From assembly GCF_011390835.1 (NCBI RefSeq), contig NZ_JAABRQ010000002.1:124001-188000 (forward strand): a stretch of 64,000 bases of DNA, in the 5' to 3' direction. The notes below the pieces were generated by a model, which was given only the letters and a program-made list of their open reading frames with translations, had not been told where the DNA came from and did not search any database. Of the stretch, positions 30,247 to 40,903 are shown piece after piece. A program made the position numbers and the translations under genes. How positions within the stretch are numbered: position 1 is the first letter of the stretch; every line of letters starts with the position of its first letter. This DNA is from Hydrogenophaga sp. Its GTDB lineage: Bacteria > Pseudomonadota > Gammaproteobacteria > Burkholderiales > Burkholderiaceae_C.

Positions 30247-33200
30247 GTGACCCTGCACCTGCGTTTTTTTGAGGGCGGCAACGCGCTCAGCGACTTCAAA
30301 GTCCAGCAACTGCTGAGCCGCCTGGCGGCCTTGCCCACGCCGGGCCTCGACAAGATCACCGGCCTCTCAGCCCGTTTTGTGCACCTCGCCGCGTTCGACG
30401 TCGAGCCTGATGCGCGCGCGCTGGAGCGGCTGGGTCAACTGATGACCTACGGCGAACCGGTGCTGCCTGCCCATGAAGCGGCCACCAAGGCCGCTGCTCC
30501 GGTGCTGCTGGTGATGCCGCGCCTGGGCACGGTATCGCCCTGGGCCTCCAAAGCCACTGACATCGCGCACAACTGTGGTCTGGCGCTGCACCGGGTGGAG
30601 CGGCTGGTGGAATATCGCATCACGCTCAAGGCCGGGCTGCTCGCCAAGGCCACCCTCAAGCCCGAGCAATTGCGTGACGTGGCCGACCTGCTGCACGACC
30701 GCATGACCGAAGCCGTCACCACCGAACGCAGCCAGACTGAGGCGCTGTTCACCGAGCTGCATCCAGCGCCCATGGCGCATGTGGATGTACTGGGCGGCGG
30801 CAAGGCGGCGCTTGAGACCGCCAACACGTCATGGGGCCTGGCGCTGGCGGACGACGAGATCGAGTACCTGGTGAACGCCTTCACCGGCCTGAAGCGCAAC
30901 CCCACCGACGTGGAGTTGATGATGTTCGCGCAGGCCAACAGCGAGCATTGCCGCCACAAGATATTCAACGCTCAGTTCACCATCGACGGCGCGCTGCAGG
31001 ACAAAACGCTGTTTGGCATGATCCGCCACACCCACCAGACCGCGCCGCAGCACACCATCGTGGCGTACTCCGACAATGCTTCCATCATGGAAGGCAGCGC
31101 GGTGGAACGATTCGTGGCGCGAGCCGGGCAGGGCAACACCTCGGCATCGCCCGCGTACGGCGCCGAGCCCGCCACCCACCACATCCTGATGAAGGTGGAA
31201 ACGCACAACCACCCCACCGCCATTTCGCCATTCCCCGGTGCGGCCACCGGCGCGGGTGGCGAGATCCGCGATGAAGGTGCCACCGGTCGCGGCTCCAAGC
31301 CCAAGGCCGGCCTGACCGGCTTCACCGTCTCCAAGCTCTGGGGCGGCCTGAGCGACCAGCCGGGCGGCAAGCCCGAGCACATCGCCAGCCCGCTGCAGAT
31401 CATGACCGAGGGGCCGCTGGGCGGCGCGGCGTTCAACAACGAGTTTGGCCGGCCCAACCTGCTGGGCTACTTCCGCGAGTACGAGCAGGCCGTCACCGGC
31501 GTCATGCGGGGGTACCACAAACCCATCATGATTGCGGGCGGCCTGGGCGTGATCGACTCTACCCAGACGAAAAAAATCGATTTCCCCGCCGGCTCGCTGC
31601 TCATCCAGCTTGGCGGCCCGGGCATGAAGATCGGCATGGGCGGCGGCGCGGCCAGTTCCATGGCCAGCGGCACCAACGCCGCCTCGCTGGACTTCGACTC
31701 GGTGCAGCGCGGCAACCCTGAGATCGAACGTCGGGCGCAGGAGGTCATCAACCACTGCTGGGCGCAGGGGGAAAAGAACCCGGTGCTGTTCATCCACGAC
31801 GTCGGCGCGGGCGGCTTGTCCAACGCCTTTCCCGAGCTGGTCAACGATGCCGGGCGCGGTGCGCGCTTCGACCTCAACGCCGTGCCGCTGGAAGAAAGCG
31901 GCCTGGCACCCAAGGAAATCTGGTGCAACGAAAGTCAGGAACGCTACGTGCTGGCAATCGCGCCCGAGTCGCTGCCGCAATTCAAGGCCTTCTGCGAGCG
32001 CGAGCGCTGCCCGTTTGCGGTGGTCGGCGTGGCGACCGAAGAGCGGCATTTGACGCTGTTTGACGAAGGCAAGGAACCACCGGTCGATATGCCCATGGAT
32101 GTTCTTTTGGGCAAGCCGCCCAAGATGCACCGCGACGTCAAAACGGTGGTGCGAAAGGCCGTGCCCATGGACCTCACGGGTGTTGAGCTTCAGCAGGCCG
32201 TGATCGACGTGCTCAGCCATCCCACGGTGGCTTCCAAGCGGTTTCTCATCACCATTGGCGACCGTACCGTGGGAGGTTTGAGCCACCGCGACCAGATGGT
32301 CGGTCCCTGGCAGGTGCCGGTAGCGGATTGCGCCGTCACCCTGGCCGACTTTGCGGGCTTTGCAGGTGAGGCCATGAGCATGGGCGAGCGCACGCCGCTG
32401 GCCGCGCTGCAGGCCCCGGCCTCTGGCCGCATGGCGGTGGCCGAAGCCATCACCAACCTGCTGGCCGCACCCATCGAGCTCTCGCGCGTCAAGCTCAGCG
32501 CTAACTGGATGGCGGCTTGCGGCGAGCCGGGCGAAGACGCCGCGCTGTTCGAGACGGTGAAGGCCGTCGGCATGGAGCTGTGCCCGGCGCTGGGCATATC
32601 CATCCCCGTGGGCAAGGACAGCCTGTCGATGCGCACGCAGTGGGCCGACGGTGAAGAACAGCACAAGGTGACCTCGCCGGTCAGCCTGATCGTGAGCGGT
32701 TTTGCCACCCTGGCCGACGTGCGCGGCACGCTCACGCCCCAGCTCAGCACCGAGGTGGGCGACACCACGCTGATCCTGATCGACCTCGGCCAAGGCCAGC
32801 ACCGGCTGGCCGGCAGCATCCTCGGCCAGACGCTCAACCAGCCGGGCTGCCCGGTGCAGGACGGGGTGCCCGATCTGGACGACCCGCAGGCCCTGGTGCG
32901 CCTGGTCGATGCCATCAACACGCTGCGCGTCCAAGGCCGCATCCTAGCCTACCACGACCGCAGCGACGGCGGCCTGCTCGCCACCGTGGCAGAAATGGCG
33001 TTTGCCGGCCACGTGGGCGTGTCCATCAACGTCGATCTGCTGGTCACCGAGGGCGACGGCATTTCCGACAGCCGCGCCGAGTACGGTGACGCCAAGAACT
33101 GGAGCAAGCAGGTCAGCGCCCGGCGCGAAGAACTCACGCTCAAGGCCTTGTTTAGCGAAGAGCTGGGCGTGGTGATCCAGGTGAAAACCGAAGATCGCAA

Positions 33201-34287
33201 CGCGGTGATGCAAACCCTGCGCGAACACGGCCTGTCCAAACACAGCCATTTCGTCGGCAAAACCCACCCGGTTGAGTCGCCCATCGACGCGGGCAAGGGC
33301 CAGCTGCAGGTCTGGCGCGACGCCAAGGCCGTTTTCAGCGCCAACCTGTTCGATCTGCACCAGGTCTGGGACAGCGTGAGCTGGAAGATCAACCAGCAGC
33401 GCGACAACCCGGCCTGCGCCGAAGCCGAGCACGCCGCCGCGGGCCTGCCCGACGACCCGGGCCTTCACCTGTCGCTGAGTTTCGACCCGACCGAGGATGT
33501 GGCCGCGCCGTTCCTCAACCTGGCTCGTCCCAAAGTCGCGATCCTGCGCGAGCAGGGCGTGAACTCTCATGTGGAAATGGCCTACGCCTTCACCCAGGCC
33601 GGGTTCGAGGCGTTTGACGTGCACATGACCGACCTGCAGATGGGACGCGCCCACCTGAGCCATTTCCAGGGCTTGGTGGCATGTGGCGGGTTCAGCTATG
33701 GCGACACGCTGGGCGCCGGCATTGGCTGGGCTCGCAGCATCACCTTCAACGACGTGCTGGCCGACCAGTTCCGCGACTTTTTCAAGCGCAACAACACCTT
33801 TGGCCTGGGCGTGTGCAATGGTTGTCAGATGTTTGCCGAACTGGCCGACATCATCCCCGGCGCAGACGCCTGGCCGCGCTTCACCACCAACCAGAGCGAG
33901 CGTTTCGAAGCCCGCCACTCTCTGGTGGAGGTGCTGGAATCGCCCAGCCTGTTCCTGCAAGGCATGGCGGGTAGCCGCCTGCCGATCGCGGTGGCACACG
34001 GCGAGGGTTATGCCAACTTCAAGCATCGCGGCGACCCGGCCAAGGCCATCGCCGCCATGCGCTTCGTGGACCACCATGGCGCGGCCACCGAGCAGTACCC
34101 GTTCAATCCCAACGGCAGTCCGGGTGGCCTCACTGCCGTCACCACGGCGGACGGCCGCTTCACCGCCATGATGCCGCACCCCGAGCGGGTGTTCCGCAAT
34201 CTGCAGATGAGCTGGACCAGCGGCGACCCTGCTGCCGCCAGTCCGTGGATGCGCATCTGGCGCAATGCGCGCAAGTGGGTGGGCTGA
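30247..34287 (+). CDS. purL: Phosphoribosylformylglycinamidine synthase
   Basis: 1346 residues, the large single-chain FGAM synthase. It has an N-terminal domain, a linker with [20 protein letters not shown], two AIRS-like ATP-grasp-type halves ([30 protein letters not shown]) and a C-terminal glutaminase with nucleophile C1190 in GVCNGCQMF and PHPERVFRN. It converts FGAR, glutamine and ATP to FGAM in purine synthesis. The start is GTG at 30247, giving [19 protein letters not shown], matching the family N-terminus. Confidence 0.96.
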   Translation: MTLHLRFFEGGNALSDFKVQQLLSRLAALPTPGLDKITGLSARFVHLAAFDVEPDARALERLGQLMTYGEPVLPAHEAATKAAAPVLLVMPRLGTVSPWASKATDIAHNCGLALHRVERLVEYRITLKAGLLAKATLKPEQLRDVADLLHDRMTEAVTTERSQTEALFTELHPAPMAHVDVLGGGKAALETANTSWGLALADDEIEYLVNAFTGLKRNPTDVELMMFAQANSEHCRHKIFNAQFTIDGALQDKTLFGMIRHTHQTAPQHTIVAYSDNASIMEGSAVERFVARAGQGNTSASPAYGAEPATHHILMKVETHNHPTAISPFPGAATGAGGEIRDEGATGRGSKPKAGLTGFTVSKLWGGLSDQPGGKPEHIASPLQIMTEGPLGGAAFNNEFGRPNLLGYFREYEQAVTGVMRGYHKPIMIAGGLGVIDSTQTKKIDFPAGSLLIQLGGPGMKIGMGGGAASSMASGTNAASLDFDSVQRGNPEIERRAQEVINHCWAQGEKNPVLFIHDVGAGGLSNAFPELVNDAGRGARFDLNAVPLEESGLAPKEIWCNESQERYVLAIAPESLPQFKAFCERERCPFAVVGVATEERHLTLFDEGKEPPVDMPMDVLLGKPPKMHRDVKTVVRKAVPMDLTGVELQQAVIDVLSHPTVASKRFLITIGDRTVGGLSHRDQMVGPWQVPVADCAVTLADFAGFAGEAMSMGERTPLAALQAPASGRMAVAEAITNLLAAPIELSRVKLSANWMAACGEPGEDAALFETVKAVGMELCPALGISIPVGKDSLSMRTQWADGEEQHKVTSPVSLIVSGFATLADVRGTLTPQLSTEVGDTTLILIDLGQGQHRLAGSILGQTLNQPGCPVQDGVPDLDDPQALVRLVDAINTLRVQGRILAYHDRSDGGLLATVAEMAFAGHVGVSINVDLLVTEGDGISDSRAEYGDAKNWSKQVSARREELTLKALFSEELGVVIQVKTEDRNAVMQTLREHGLSKHSHFVGKTHPVESPIDAGKGQLQVWRDAKAVFSANLFDLHQVWDSVSWKINQQRDNPACAEAEHAAAGLPDDPGLHLSLSFDPTEDVAAPFLNLARPKVAILREQGVNSHVEMAYAFTQAGFEAFDVHMTDLQMGRAHLSHFQGLVACGGFSYGDTLGAGIGWARSITFNDVLADQFRDFFKRNNTFGLGVCNGCQMFAELADIIPGADAWPRFTTNQSERFEARHSLVEVLESPSLFLQGMAGSRLPIAVAHGEGYANFKHRGDPAKAIAAMRFVDHHGAATEQYPFNPNGSPGGLTAVTTADGRFTAMMPHPERVFRNLQMSWTSGDPAAASPWMRIWRNARKWVG

Positions 34288-34323
34288 CGCCTCTGCTGCT
34301 CATTCTTTTGCGAGACCCTCTCC

Positions 34324-35301
34324 ATGGCCGCTACCAGTCTTCTCGCCCTCATTGACGACATCGCCACGCTGCTGGACGACGTGGCGGTGATGACCAAAGT
34401 GGCGGCTCGCCAGGGCGTGGCTGCTGCCGACGATGTGGCGGCCTTGACGCAGGTCGCGGCGAAGAAAACGGCTGGCGTGCTGGGTGATGATCTGGCGCTC
34501 AACGCCCAGCAGGTCACTGGCGTGCGCGCCGATCGCGAGCTGCCTGTGGTTTGGGCGGTGGCCAAGGGCTCTTTGCGCAACAAGGCAATTTTGGTACCGG
34601 CGGCGCTGGCCATCAGCGCGGTGGCGCCCTGGGTGATCACGCCGCTGCTCATGCTCGGTGGCCTCTACCTGTGTTTTGAGGGTGCTGAAAAGGTGTTACA
34701 CGCGTTCTTCCACCAGAAGGAAGAGGACCTGGCCAAACGCGCCAATCGGCTGGCGGCTTTGGCCGACAAGCAGGTGGACCTGGTGGCTTTCGAGAAGGAC
34801 AAGATCAAAGGTGCGGTGCGCACCGACTTCATCCTTTCGGCCGAAGTCATCGTCATCACCCTGGGTACGGTCGCCGCTGCCAGCTTTGAACGGCAGCTGG
34901 CGGTGCTGGTGGGCATTTCGGTGTTGATCACCGTGGGCGTCTATGGCCTGGTGGCCGGTATCGTCAAGCTCGATGACGCTGGCCTGCACCTCAGCGAGCA
35001 AGCCGCGAGCTGGAAGCAGTCGCTGGGCCGTGCCATCCTGATCGCCGCGCCCTGGCTCATGAAAACGCTCTCGATCGTGGGCACTGCCGCGATGTTTCTC
35101 GTGGGCGGCGGCATCCTGGTGCACGGTGTGCCCGCCCTGGGTCACGGCATCGAGGCTGCCATGGCCCCGCTGGGCTGGCTGGGTGCGCTGTTGTCCAGCG
35201 TCGCCGGAGCCCTTGCGGGCCTGGCCGCGGGAGTGGCGGTGGTTGGCATCCTCGGCCTCATCAAGCGAATGCGGTCTTCTGTGACGCCCATGGGTCACTG
35301 A
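34324..35301 (+). CDS. DUF808 family inner membrane protein (YedI-like)
   Basis: 325 residues. The N-terminal block [24 protein letters not shown] with [17 protein letters not shown] and the later KNKAILVP-like [20 protein letters not shown] define DUF808. About eight hydrophobic segments are visible, including a C-terminal glycine-rich one. The molecular role is unknown; the E. coli relative YedI is an uncharacterised inner membrane protein. It follows purL by 36 bases but belongs to no evident pathway with it. The 185-base region after it is rich in hairpins. Confidence 0.88.
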   Translation: MAATSLLALIDDIATLLDDVAVMTKVAARQGVAAADDVAALTQVAAKKTAGVLGDDLALNAQQVTGVRADRELPVVWAVAKGSLRNKAILVPAALAISAVAPWVITPLLMLGGLYLCFEGAEKVLHAFFHQKEEDLAKRANRLAALADKQVDLVAFEKDKIKGAVRTDFILSAEVIVITLGTVAAASFERQLAVLVGISVLITVGVYGLVAGIVKLDDAGLHLSEQAASWKQSLGRAILIAAPWLMKTLSIVGTAAMFLVGGGILVHGVPALGHGIEAAMAPLGWLGALLSSVAGALAGLAAGVAVVGILGLIKRMRSSVTPMGH

Positions 35302-35348
35302 GCCTGCGGGGGGCACTGGTCTCAGTTCTACCCATATCGACCTCCCGC

Positions 35349-35455
35349 CAGGGTTGCACCCTGCTCGGGGATGCTTCATCATGGTCCGCAGAAGCATCTG
35401 CCTTGTGATTGCCGGTTTCCTTCGAAACCTCTTGGCGTTCACGGTGAGACACCGT
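35349..35455 (+). promoter_or_regulatory. Four consecutive hairpins upstream of the TIR-domain gene
   Basis: Perfect inverted repeats follow one another: CAGGGT-TGC-ACCCTG (35349-35363), GATGCTTC with GAAGCATC across 13 bases (35370-35398), GGTTTC-CTTC-GAAACC (35414-35429) and ACGGTG-AGA-CACCGT (35441-35455). None is followed by a long T run, so they are not simple terminators. They end 31 bases before the TIR start at 35487, which suits a structured leader or a small RNA. Function unproven. Confidence 0.4.
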
Positions 35456-35486
35456 CTTAGGGTGGTGATGGGGAGACTGGTCGGTG

Positions 35487-37331
35487 ATGGATGGCATTTT
35501 TATCAGCTACCGGCGCGACGATTCGGCGGGCTACGCCGGACGCCTGTACGACCGCTTGGCTGCGTACTTCGGTCCCGAGCGCGTCTTCATGGATGTCGAA
35601 GGCATCGAGCCCGGGCTTGATTTCGTCGAAGCCATCGAGGCCGCAGTGGACTCGTGCCGGGTGCTCATCGTCATCATCGGCGACGAATGGACCCACGGCA
35701 CCGATGCGGCTGGCCGGCGGCGACTCGACGATCCCAACGATTTCATTCGGCTGGAAACCGGCACGGCCCTCAAGCGCAAGATCCGCGTGGTGCCCGTTCT
35801 GGTTGGAGGCGCGGTCATGCCACTGGCCGCGGAGTTGCCCGAAGAGCTCAAGACCCTGACCCGGCGTCAGGCGATCGAAATCAGCCACAAGCAATGGGAC
35901 GCTTCGTCTGCAGAACTGATTCGCACGCTGGAGGGCATTCTGGACAGAGCCGCGCCACAGCTTGAACCCGCGCCCAAATTGAATGAACCGGCTCTGATTG
36001 CACCTGAGACTGCAGCGGCATCCGCTGCGTCGATTTCTACGGCTCCCGTGCTGGCGGCGACACCTGAAAGTGCCGGAGGGGGAAAGAAGACCAGTCAGCG
36101 GTGGATCATGGTCGGCGCTCTGGGTGCCGTGGCTGCAGTGGGCATAGCCGGACTGGGCTGGTGGGCAAGCAAGGGCACCGACCCACCTCAGATCGACACT
36201 TCTCTTCCGGCGACAGACCGAAGGGACTTGCAACCAGCAGATGCGCCTGTGGTCGTTGTCGAAGCTGCGCCAGGGCCTCCCTCCGAGGTGGCGCCCAAAG
36301 ACCCGCCTGCCCCAGCCCAGACACCCGTACCCTCACCAAAACCTGCTCCTGCCCCACCTCCTGCAGCTCCATCACCATCACCAGCTCCAGCGACCCCACC
36401 AGTTGTGGCGCCCACGCCGGCACCCCGACCGGCACCCTTGATCGGCGAATTTAAGGCCGAAGCGATATCGGGGCGCGCACGGCTGTGCTACCGCGTCACC
36501 CATGCCGACAGCCTGACCTTGTCGCCACGGCCGGGTGAACTGGAAAAAGCCGATCAGGATTGCGTCACGGTGCCTCTTGATGCGCCCACCGTGTTCACCT
36601 TGACCGCGCGATCAGGCAGCAAGACCATCCGCCAGCGACTGGCGGTGGTGCCGCCGCGCCAGGCAAAGTCGCCCGACGCGGCACCGCCTGCTGCAGCGCC
36701 TGCGCCTGTCCTTGCCACGGCACCTGCACCTGCACCCGTTGCACCCAGCGTGGCGTCGCCGCTTCCGTTGAAAGGTGAGCGCTGGACCTACCGTTCAAGT
36801 GGCAAGTGGCCCACCAGTCCGAAACGGCGTTTTGAGGTGGTGGTGCAGGCGGTGGCTGGGGATGTGGTCACCGATGCCTTGAACGTGCTGGAGCCCACGA
36901 CTGGCGCTGAACTGAAGCGTTCGCGTGGCGGCAAGCCGGACTTCATTGCCTGGGACCTCATCGGGCAGGAGTTCAGCCCCTATTTCGGCGCCTTTGTGCA
37001 GCTGGCGCAGCAAGCTTCTCTCAGCGGCCTGCCCACGCCCAGTCTGGACACGGCGTGGTCGGGCTGGAGTTCCCAGGCCAAGGTGCTGGGTCAGGAGTCC
37101 GTGAGCGTGCCAGCTGGCAGCTTTCAAGCGTACAAGGTCGAAGTCTGGAGCAGCCGAGCCCAAACCGGCACCTCGGCCACAGCCCAGATCGAGCCGGTGC
37201 GCGTGCACTACCTGATCTGGTACGCACCAGACATGAAGCGTTATGTGCGCATGCAACGCCGCGTGACCTCGGCCAACGGCAGCGAAAGTGAAAAGGACCT
37301 GTTTGAGCTGCTGGCGCATCGGGCGCCGTGA
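35487..37331 (+). CDS. Membrane-anchored TIR domain protein
   Basis: 614 residues. Residues 1-150 are a bacterial TIR domain: FISYRRDDSAGYAGRLYDRL (5-24), VFMDVEGIEPG, and FIRLETGTAL with E90 at the place of the catalytic Glu of TIR NADases. A transmembrane span follows near residues 208-230, then a Pro/Ala-rich linker to about 320, a small beta domain with GRARLCYRVTHADSLTL, a second Pro/Ala stretch and a C-terminal beta-rich domain (about 430-610) with WKTYRSSGKWP-like WTYRSSGKWPTSPKRRFEV. Topology puts TIR in the cytoplasm and the rest in the periplasm. ATG 35487 follows GGGGAG by ten bases. Signalling or defence is inferred, not shown. Confidence 0.85.
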   Translation: MDGIFISYRRDDSAGYAGRLYDRLAAYFGPERVFMDVEGIEPGLDFVEAIEAAVDSCRVLIVIIGDEWTHGTDAAGRRRLDDPNDFIRLETGTALKRKIRVVPVLVGGAVMPLAAELPEELKTLTRRQAIEISHKQWDASSAELIRTLEGILDRAAPQLEPAPKLNEPALIAPETAAASAASISTAPVLAATPESAGGGKKTSQRWIMVGALGAVAAVGIAGLGWWASKGTDPPQIDTSLPATDRRDLQPADAPVVVVEAAPGPPSEVAPKDPPAPAQTPVPSPKPAPAPPPAAPSPSPAPATPPVVAPTPAPRPAPLIGEFKAEAISGRARLCYRVTHADSLTLSPRPGELEKADQDCVTVPLDAPTVFTLTARSGSKTIRQRLAVVPPRQAKSPDAAPPAAAPAPVLATAPAPAPVAPSVASPLPLKGERWTYRSSGKWPTSPKRRFEVVVQAVAGDVVTDALNVLEPTTGAELKRSRGGKPDFIAWDLIGQEFSPYFGAFVQLAQQASLSGLPTPSLDTAWSGWSSQAKVLGQESVSVPAGSFQAYKVEVWSSRAQTGTSATAQIEPVRVHYLIWYAPDMKRYVRMQRRVTSANGSESEKDLFELLAHRAP

Positions 37332-37343
37332 GGCGGCTAGCGG

Positions 37344-37391
37344 TTGACATGGGTCAAGACGTTTGCCATTGTGAAACCTAGACTGTCTCCC
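37344..37391 (+). promoter_or_regulatory. FNR-type box with class II promoter geometry before the hemerythrin gene
   Basis: TTGAC-ATGG-GTCAA (37344-37357) is a perfect palindrome of the FNR/ANR/DNR type. A TAGACT -10-like hexamer lies at 37379-37384, so the box centre would be about 41 bases before the transcript start, the standard position for FNR activation. The downstream gene at 37443 encodes a di-iron hemerythrin, a plausible target. Confidence 0.6.
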
Positions 37392-37442
37392 TGTGGGGGC
37401 ATGCCCAATTGGGGTCTGCTGCCTGCGTGAAACGGAACAACC

Positions 37443-37994
37443 ATGGCCCTATCCACCACCCCAGCTGCTCCCACTGACGACGGCGCCCCCATAGCCAGCT
37501 TCTCGAATTGTCATGAGGGCATTCTCAAGAAGCTCCACACCTTGGGCGAGTTGCCGGCGTTGCTGGAGCCAGCTGCCCGGGCCCGACAAATTGCGGAAGA
37601 GGCGCTGGAGTTCTTCCGAGAAGCCATCTTCGAGCACCACCTAGAAGAAGAGCGCGAGCTGTTCCCGGCTGTGATCGCGAGCGCCCAGCCCGGCGATGAG
37701 CTGACCCGCGTGAAAGCCATGACGCAACGGCTGACCGACGAACACCGGCGCGTGGAAGCGCTCTGGAAAACGCTGGAAAGCGGCTTGAAGCGCGTGGCCA
37801 AGGGACAGGGAACCGATCTCAACATCGCCGACCTGCAACGCCTGGTGGCTGAATACAAGGCCCACGCCGGCTATGAGGAAGCCGAATTCCTGCCTCTCTC
37901 CGAAACCATCCTCAGCCGCAACAGCAACCACATGGCGGCGCTCGGTATGTCGCTGCACATGCGGCATGCCAAGCCGGTCAACGCCTACATCTGA
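37443..37994 (+). CDS. Hemerythrin HHE domain protein
   Basis: 183 residues forming a four-helix bundle. The iron ligands are visible as [36 protein letters not shown] and [12 protein letters not shown], the H-HxxxE-H-HxxxE arrangement of the HHE cation-binding family. Such proteins bind oxygen, nitric oxide or iron in the cytoplasm. The upstream FNR-type promoter supports expression under low oxygen. It is followed 22 bases later by a YbjQ gene with its own ribosome site; the pair may be co-transcribed. Confidence 0.9.
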   Translation: MALSTTPAAPTDDGAPIASFSNCHEGILKKLHTLGELPALLEPAARARQIAEEALEFFREAIFEHHLEEERELFPAVIASAQPGDELTRVKAMTQRLTDEHRRVEALWKTLESGLKRVAKGQGTDLNIADLQRLVAEYKAHAGYEEAEFLPLSETILSRNSNHMAALGMSLHMRHAKPVNAYI

Positions 37995-38016
37995 CTCCCG
38001 CAGGAGCTGCCACCCC

Positions 38017-38337
38017 ATGATCGTGACCACCACCCCCAGCGTCGAAGGCAAGCGCATCACGAAGTACCACGGCGTGGTGGCAGGCGAAGCCATCCTCGGC
38101 GCCAACCTGTTCAAGGATCTGTTTGCCGGCATCCGCGACCTGGTCGGCGGGCGCTCAGCCACCTACGAGCGCGAGCTGCAAAAGGCGCGCGACATCGCGA
38201 TTGCCGAGTTACAGCAACGCGCCCAGGAGCTGGGAGCTAACGCCGTGGTGGGCGTGGACCTGGACTACGAAGTGCTCGGCCAGGGCAACGGCATGCTCAT
38301 GGTCTCGGCCAGCGGCACGGCAGTGGTGGTGGAGTAG
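38017..38337 (+). CDS. YbjQ family (UPF0145) protein
   Basis: 106 residues, [21 protein letters not shown] onward, with [21 protein letters not shown] and [17 protein letters not shown], the conserved blocks of the YbjQ heavy-metal-binding-like fold. It forms pentamers in known structures, but the function is unknown. The start is set by AGGAG ten bases upstream at 38002-38006. It lies 22 bases after the hemerythrin gene on the same strand and probably shares its FNR-type promoter. Confidence 0.88.
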   Translation: MIVTTTPSVEGKRITKYHGVVAGEAILGANLFKDLFAGIRDLVGGRSATYERELQKARDIAIAELQQRAQELGANAVVGVDLDYEVLGQGNGMLMVSASGTAVVVE

Positions 38338-38408
38338 CCGGGCGCACCCCCTGCCACGAATCTCCAGCGGTGTCCGGGGCTGCCAGCGCTGGGCTACAGT
38401 GCTGGGCC

Positions 38409-38780
38409 ATGACGCTCAAGCCCCAAGACCCTCAGCCCGAACACTGGCGGCACGACGCCGGCACCGGTACGGTCGCCGTGATGACCATCCCCGGCCTGCT
38501 GTCCCGCGCCCGCGTCTTCGACGTGGACGCCACCCTGGTGGTGGACGTGCCCGTCCAGCCAGCCGCCGACGCTGCCTGGCTGGAACTCACGGTGGAGTTC
38601 GATGGCAAGCGCCAGTGGAGCCGCCGCATCCCGGCCCACAACCCTGGCCAGACTGATGGACTGGAGTACCACCAGCGCGTGCGGCTGGAGGCCGAGCAGG
38701 CGTTGCGGGTGAGGGCGGTTGTGAAGGTAAGTGGCGCGAGCGTCCGGCAGCTGCAGGTCGAGGCGCGGGAAGCGCTTTGA
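38409..38780 (+). CDS. Hypothetical protein
   Basis: 123 residues, MTLKPQDPQPEHWRHDAGTG onward; no family recognised. It has no signal or membrane span. The body is beta-rich with regularly spaced hydrophobic strands (VFDVDATLVVDVP, AWLELTVEFDGK, ALRVRAVVKVSG), suggesting a single small beta-sandwich. A later ATG (38481) is an alternative start. It is 72 bases after the YbjQ gene and 122 before the hybrid kinase. Codon use matches the core genes. Confidence 0.6.
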   Translation: MTLKPQDPQPEHWRHDAGTGTVAVMTIPGLLSRARVFDVDATLVVDVPVQPAADAAWLELTVEFDGKRQWSRRIPAHNPGQTDGLEYHQRVRLEAEQALRVRAVVKVSGASVRQLQVEAREAL

Positions 38781-38902
38781 AACCGCGCTGGCGGGCCATG
38801 GCGGACCCAAAAGAACCAAAAAGTCACACGGCTTGCGCTTGATGAGGAAAGACAGAGCTCAGCTGCTTGCGCAAGCGGCAGCAAGCAAGGATACTGAGTT
38901 AA

Positions 38903-40903
38903 ATGACGTTACAGCACGAGCAGGCGAAAGGCCCACTCGAGATCGACCAGCTGGCCGAGTTCGTGCCGGGAGCACTGTTTCGTTACCGCGTGCTGCCCGA
39001 CGGCACGGACCGGGTCGAGCACATGAGCAGCGGCTGTGTGGATATCTGGGAGATCGAAGCTGCGGACCTAGTGATGGACGCAAGCCCCATGTGGGGCATG
39101 GTCGATGCGCACGATTTGCCAGCCATGGCCGCTTCCGTGGCCGATTCCGCCAAGCACGGGACGGACTGGTCTTTCCAGTGGCGCATCACCACGCCATCCG
39201 GGCGCCGCAAATGGTTGCACGGGGTGGGTAGACCGAAGCCACAGTCCGACGGCAGCATCCTGTGGCATTCGTTCATTCTGGATGTGTCTAACAGCCAGCA
39301 GGCGCAAGAGAATCTGCGCAAAAGCGAAGACCGCTTCCGGCAACTGATCGACGGCATTCCCAACGTGGCGGTGCAGGGCTACGACGCCAACCTGGTGTGC
39401 CGCTTCTGGAACCACGCGTCCGAGTGCCTTTACGGTTTCAGTGCGCAGGAAGCGGTCGGAGCCAGTTTGCTGGACCTCATCATTCCGCCGCCGATGCACG
39501 CCGACGTGGTGGCCGCCACGGAGCAGATGGTCGCCAGCGGCCAGGCGATTCCCGCGGGGGAACTGACGCTGCAGCGCAAGGATGGCAGCGCCGTCTCGGT
39601 GTACTCCAGCCATGTGCTGCTGCAGCGAGACGGCCAAACACCCGAGTTCTTCTGTATCGATTACGACCTGTCTGAGCGCAAGACCGCTGAAGACGCCCGT
39701 CTGCACCTGCTCTCGCAGTTGCGCGAGTCGCAGAAGATGGAAGCGCTGGGTACCCTCGCCGGTGGTGTGGCGCACGATTTCAACAACATCGTGGCGGCCA
39801 TCCTGGGCAACGTGGAACTCGGACTGGACGACGTGCCCGAGAGCAACCCAGCGCGCACCAGCCTGTATGAAATTCGCAAGGCCGGACGGCGGGCGCGCGA
39901 TCTGGTTCAGCAGATCCTGGCCTTCAGCCGTCGGCAGGACAGCACCCGACAACCCACCTGCCTGCGCGCTGTGCTCGAAGAGGCGCACGATCTGCTGCGC
40001 GCCACCCTGCCGGCCGATGTGTCACTGCAGCTGATGGTGGACCCGACCCTGCCTGCGGTGATGGCCAACGCCACGCAGATCGAGCAGGTGGTGCTGAACC
40101 TGGCGAACAATGCGGTGCAGGCGGTGCAGGGCCAAGCTGGCGCGGCCGTCCGACTGCAGCTGGAACGCATCGAACAGCCCGATGCGCTCAAGGGGGGCGA
40201 CGAGCTGGAAGCACTGCCACCGCTCGCGATCTGGACCGGCGTAGGCGTGCGCCTGTCGGTGATCGACAACGGGAGCGGTATGCTGCCCGAGACGCTCGCT
40301 CGCGTGTTCGAGCCTTTCTTCACCACCAAGGCGCCCGGCGCCGGCACCGGGCTGGGCCTGGCGGTGGTTCATGGCATCCTGCGCGAGCACGGCGCGACCC
40401 TGCGGGTGCGCAGCGAGCTCGGTGCGGGTACGGTATTCACCGCTGTCTTCCCCGGCCTGACGGATGCGGTGCCCGACGCGCCGCTGGCTGAGCCGCCCAA
40501 AGTCGCTGAACCCGCTCAACTGCTTGGTAACGCGCCTGCGCCCCACGTGCTCTACGTCGACGATGACGAAGCCATCACTTTTCTGGTGCGGCGCCTGCTG
40601 GAGCGCAACGGTTATCGCGTTAGCGCCTTTACCGACCCGCAGGACGCACTGGGTGCGCTGCGCAAGGCGCCGCTGGACGTGGCGCTGTGCATCACGGATT
40701 TCAACATGCCGGGTATGTCCGGGCTGCGGCTGGCGCGTGAGATCAAAGCCCTGCACCCGAACCTGCCGGTGGCCATCGCCTCGGGTTACATCAGCGAGGA
40801 ACTGCGCCGACAGGCGCCTGCGGCTGGCGTCGACGAGGTGATCTTCAAGCCCGACACGGTCGAGGCACTGTGCGCCGCCATTGAGCGCCTGCTCGAGCGC
40901 TGA
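38903..40903 (+). CDS. PAS domain hybrid histidine kinase with C-terminal receiver
   Basis: 666 residues, soluble, no membrane span. Two PAS domains cover about 15-130 and 140-262. The HisKA region has the phospho-accepting H291 in LAGGVAHDFNN; the ATPase domain has NLANNAVQAVQG (N box), DNGSGM (G1), FEPFFTTK (F box) and GTGLGLAVV (G2). The receiver has DDDEA, phospho-acceptor D599 in CITDFNMPG, and VIFKP. It is a cytoplasmic sensor that phosphorylates its own receiver and probably a separate partner. No response regulator gene is adjacent, so the output is unknown. Confidence 0.92.
   Translation: MTLQHEQAKGPLEIDQLAEFVPGALFRYRVLPDGTDRVEHMSSGCVDIWEIEAADLVMDASPMWGMVDAHDLPAMAASVADSAKHGTDWSFQWRITTPSGRRKWLHGVGRPKPQSDGSILWHSFILDVSNSQQAQENLRKSEDRFRQLIDGIPNVAVQGYDANLVCRFWNHASECLYGFSAQEAVGASLLDLIIPPPMHADVVAATEQMVASGQAIPAGELTLQRKDGSAVSVYSSHVLLQRDGQTPEFFCIDYDLSERKTAEDARLHLLSQLRESQKMEALGTLAGGVAHDFNNIVAAILGNVELGLDDVPESNPARTSLYEIRKAGRRARDLVQQILAFSRRQDSTRQPTCLRAVLEEAHDLLRATLPADVSLQLMVDPTLPAVMANATQIEQVVLNLANNAVQAVQGQAGAAVRLQLERIEQPDALKGGDELEALPPLAIWTGVGVRLSVIDNGSGMLPETLARVFEPFFTTKAPGAGTGLGLAVVHGILREHGATLRVRSELGAGTVFTAVFPGLTDAVPDAPLAEPPKVAEPAQLLGNAPAPHVLYVDDDEAITFLVRRLLERNGYRVSAFTDPQDALGALRKAPLDVALCITDFNMPGMSGLRLAREIKALHPNLPVAIASGYISEELRRQAPAAGVDEVIFKPDTVEALCAAIERLLER

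Noticed and set aside
30829-32934. A 701-codon open frame on the minus strand inside purL
   Set aside because: It is the shadow of a high-GC gene: it has no family motif, is rich in His/Arg/Gly/Val and lies fully antisense to a complete purL.
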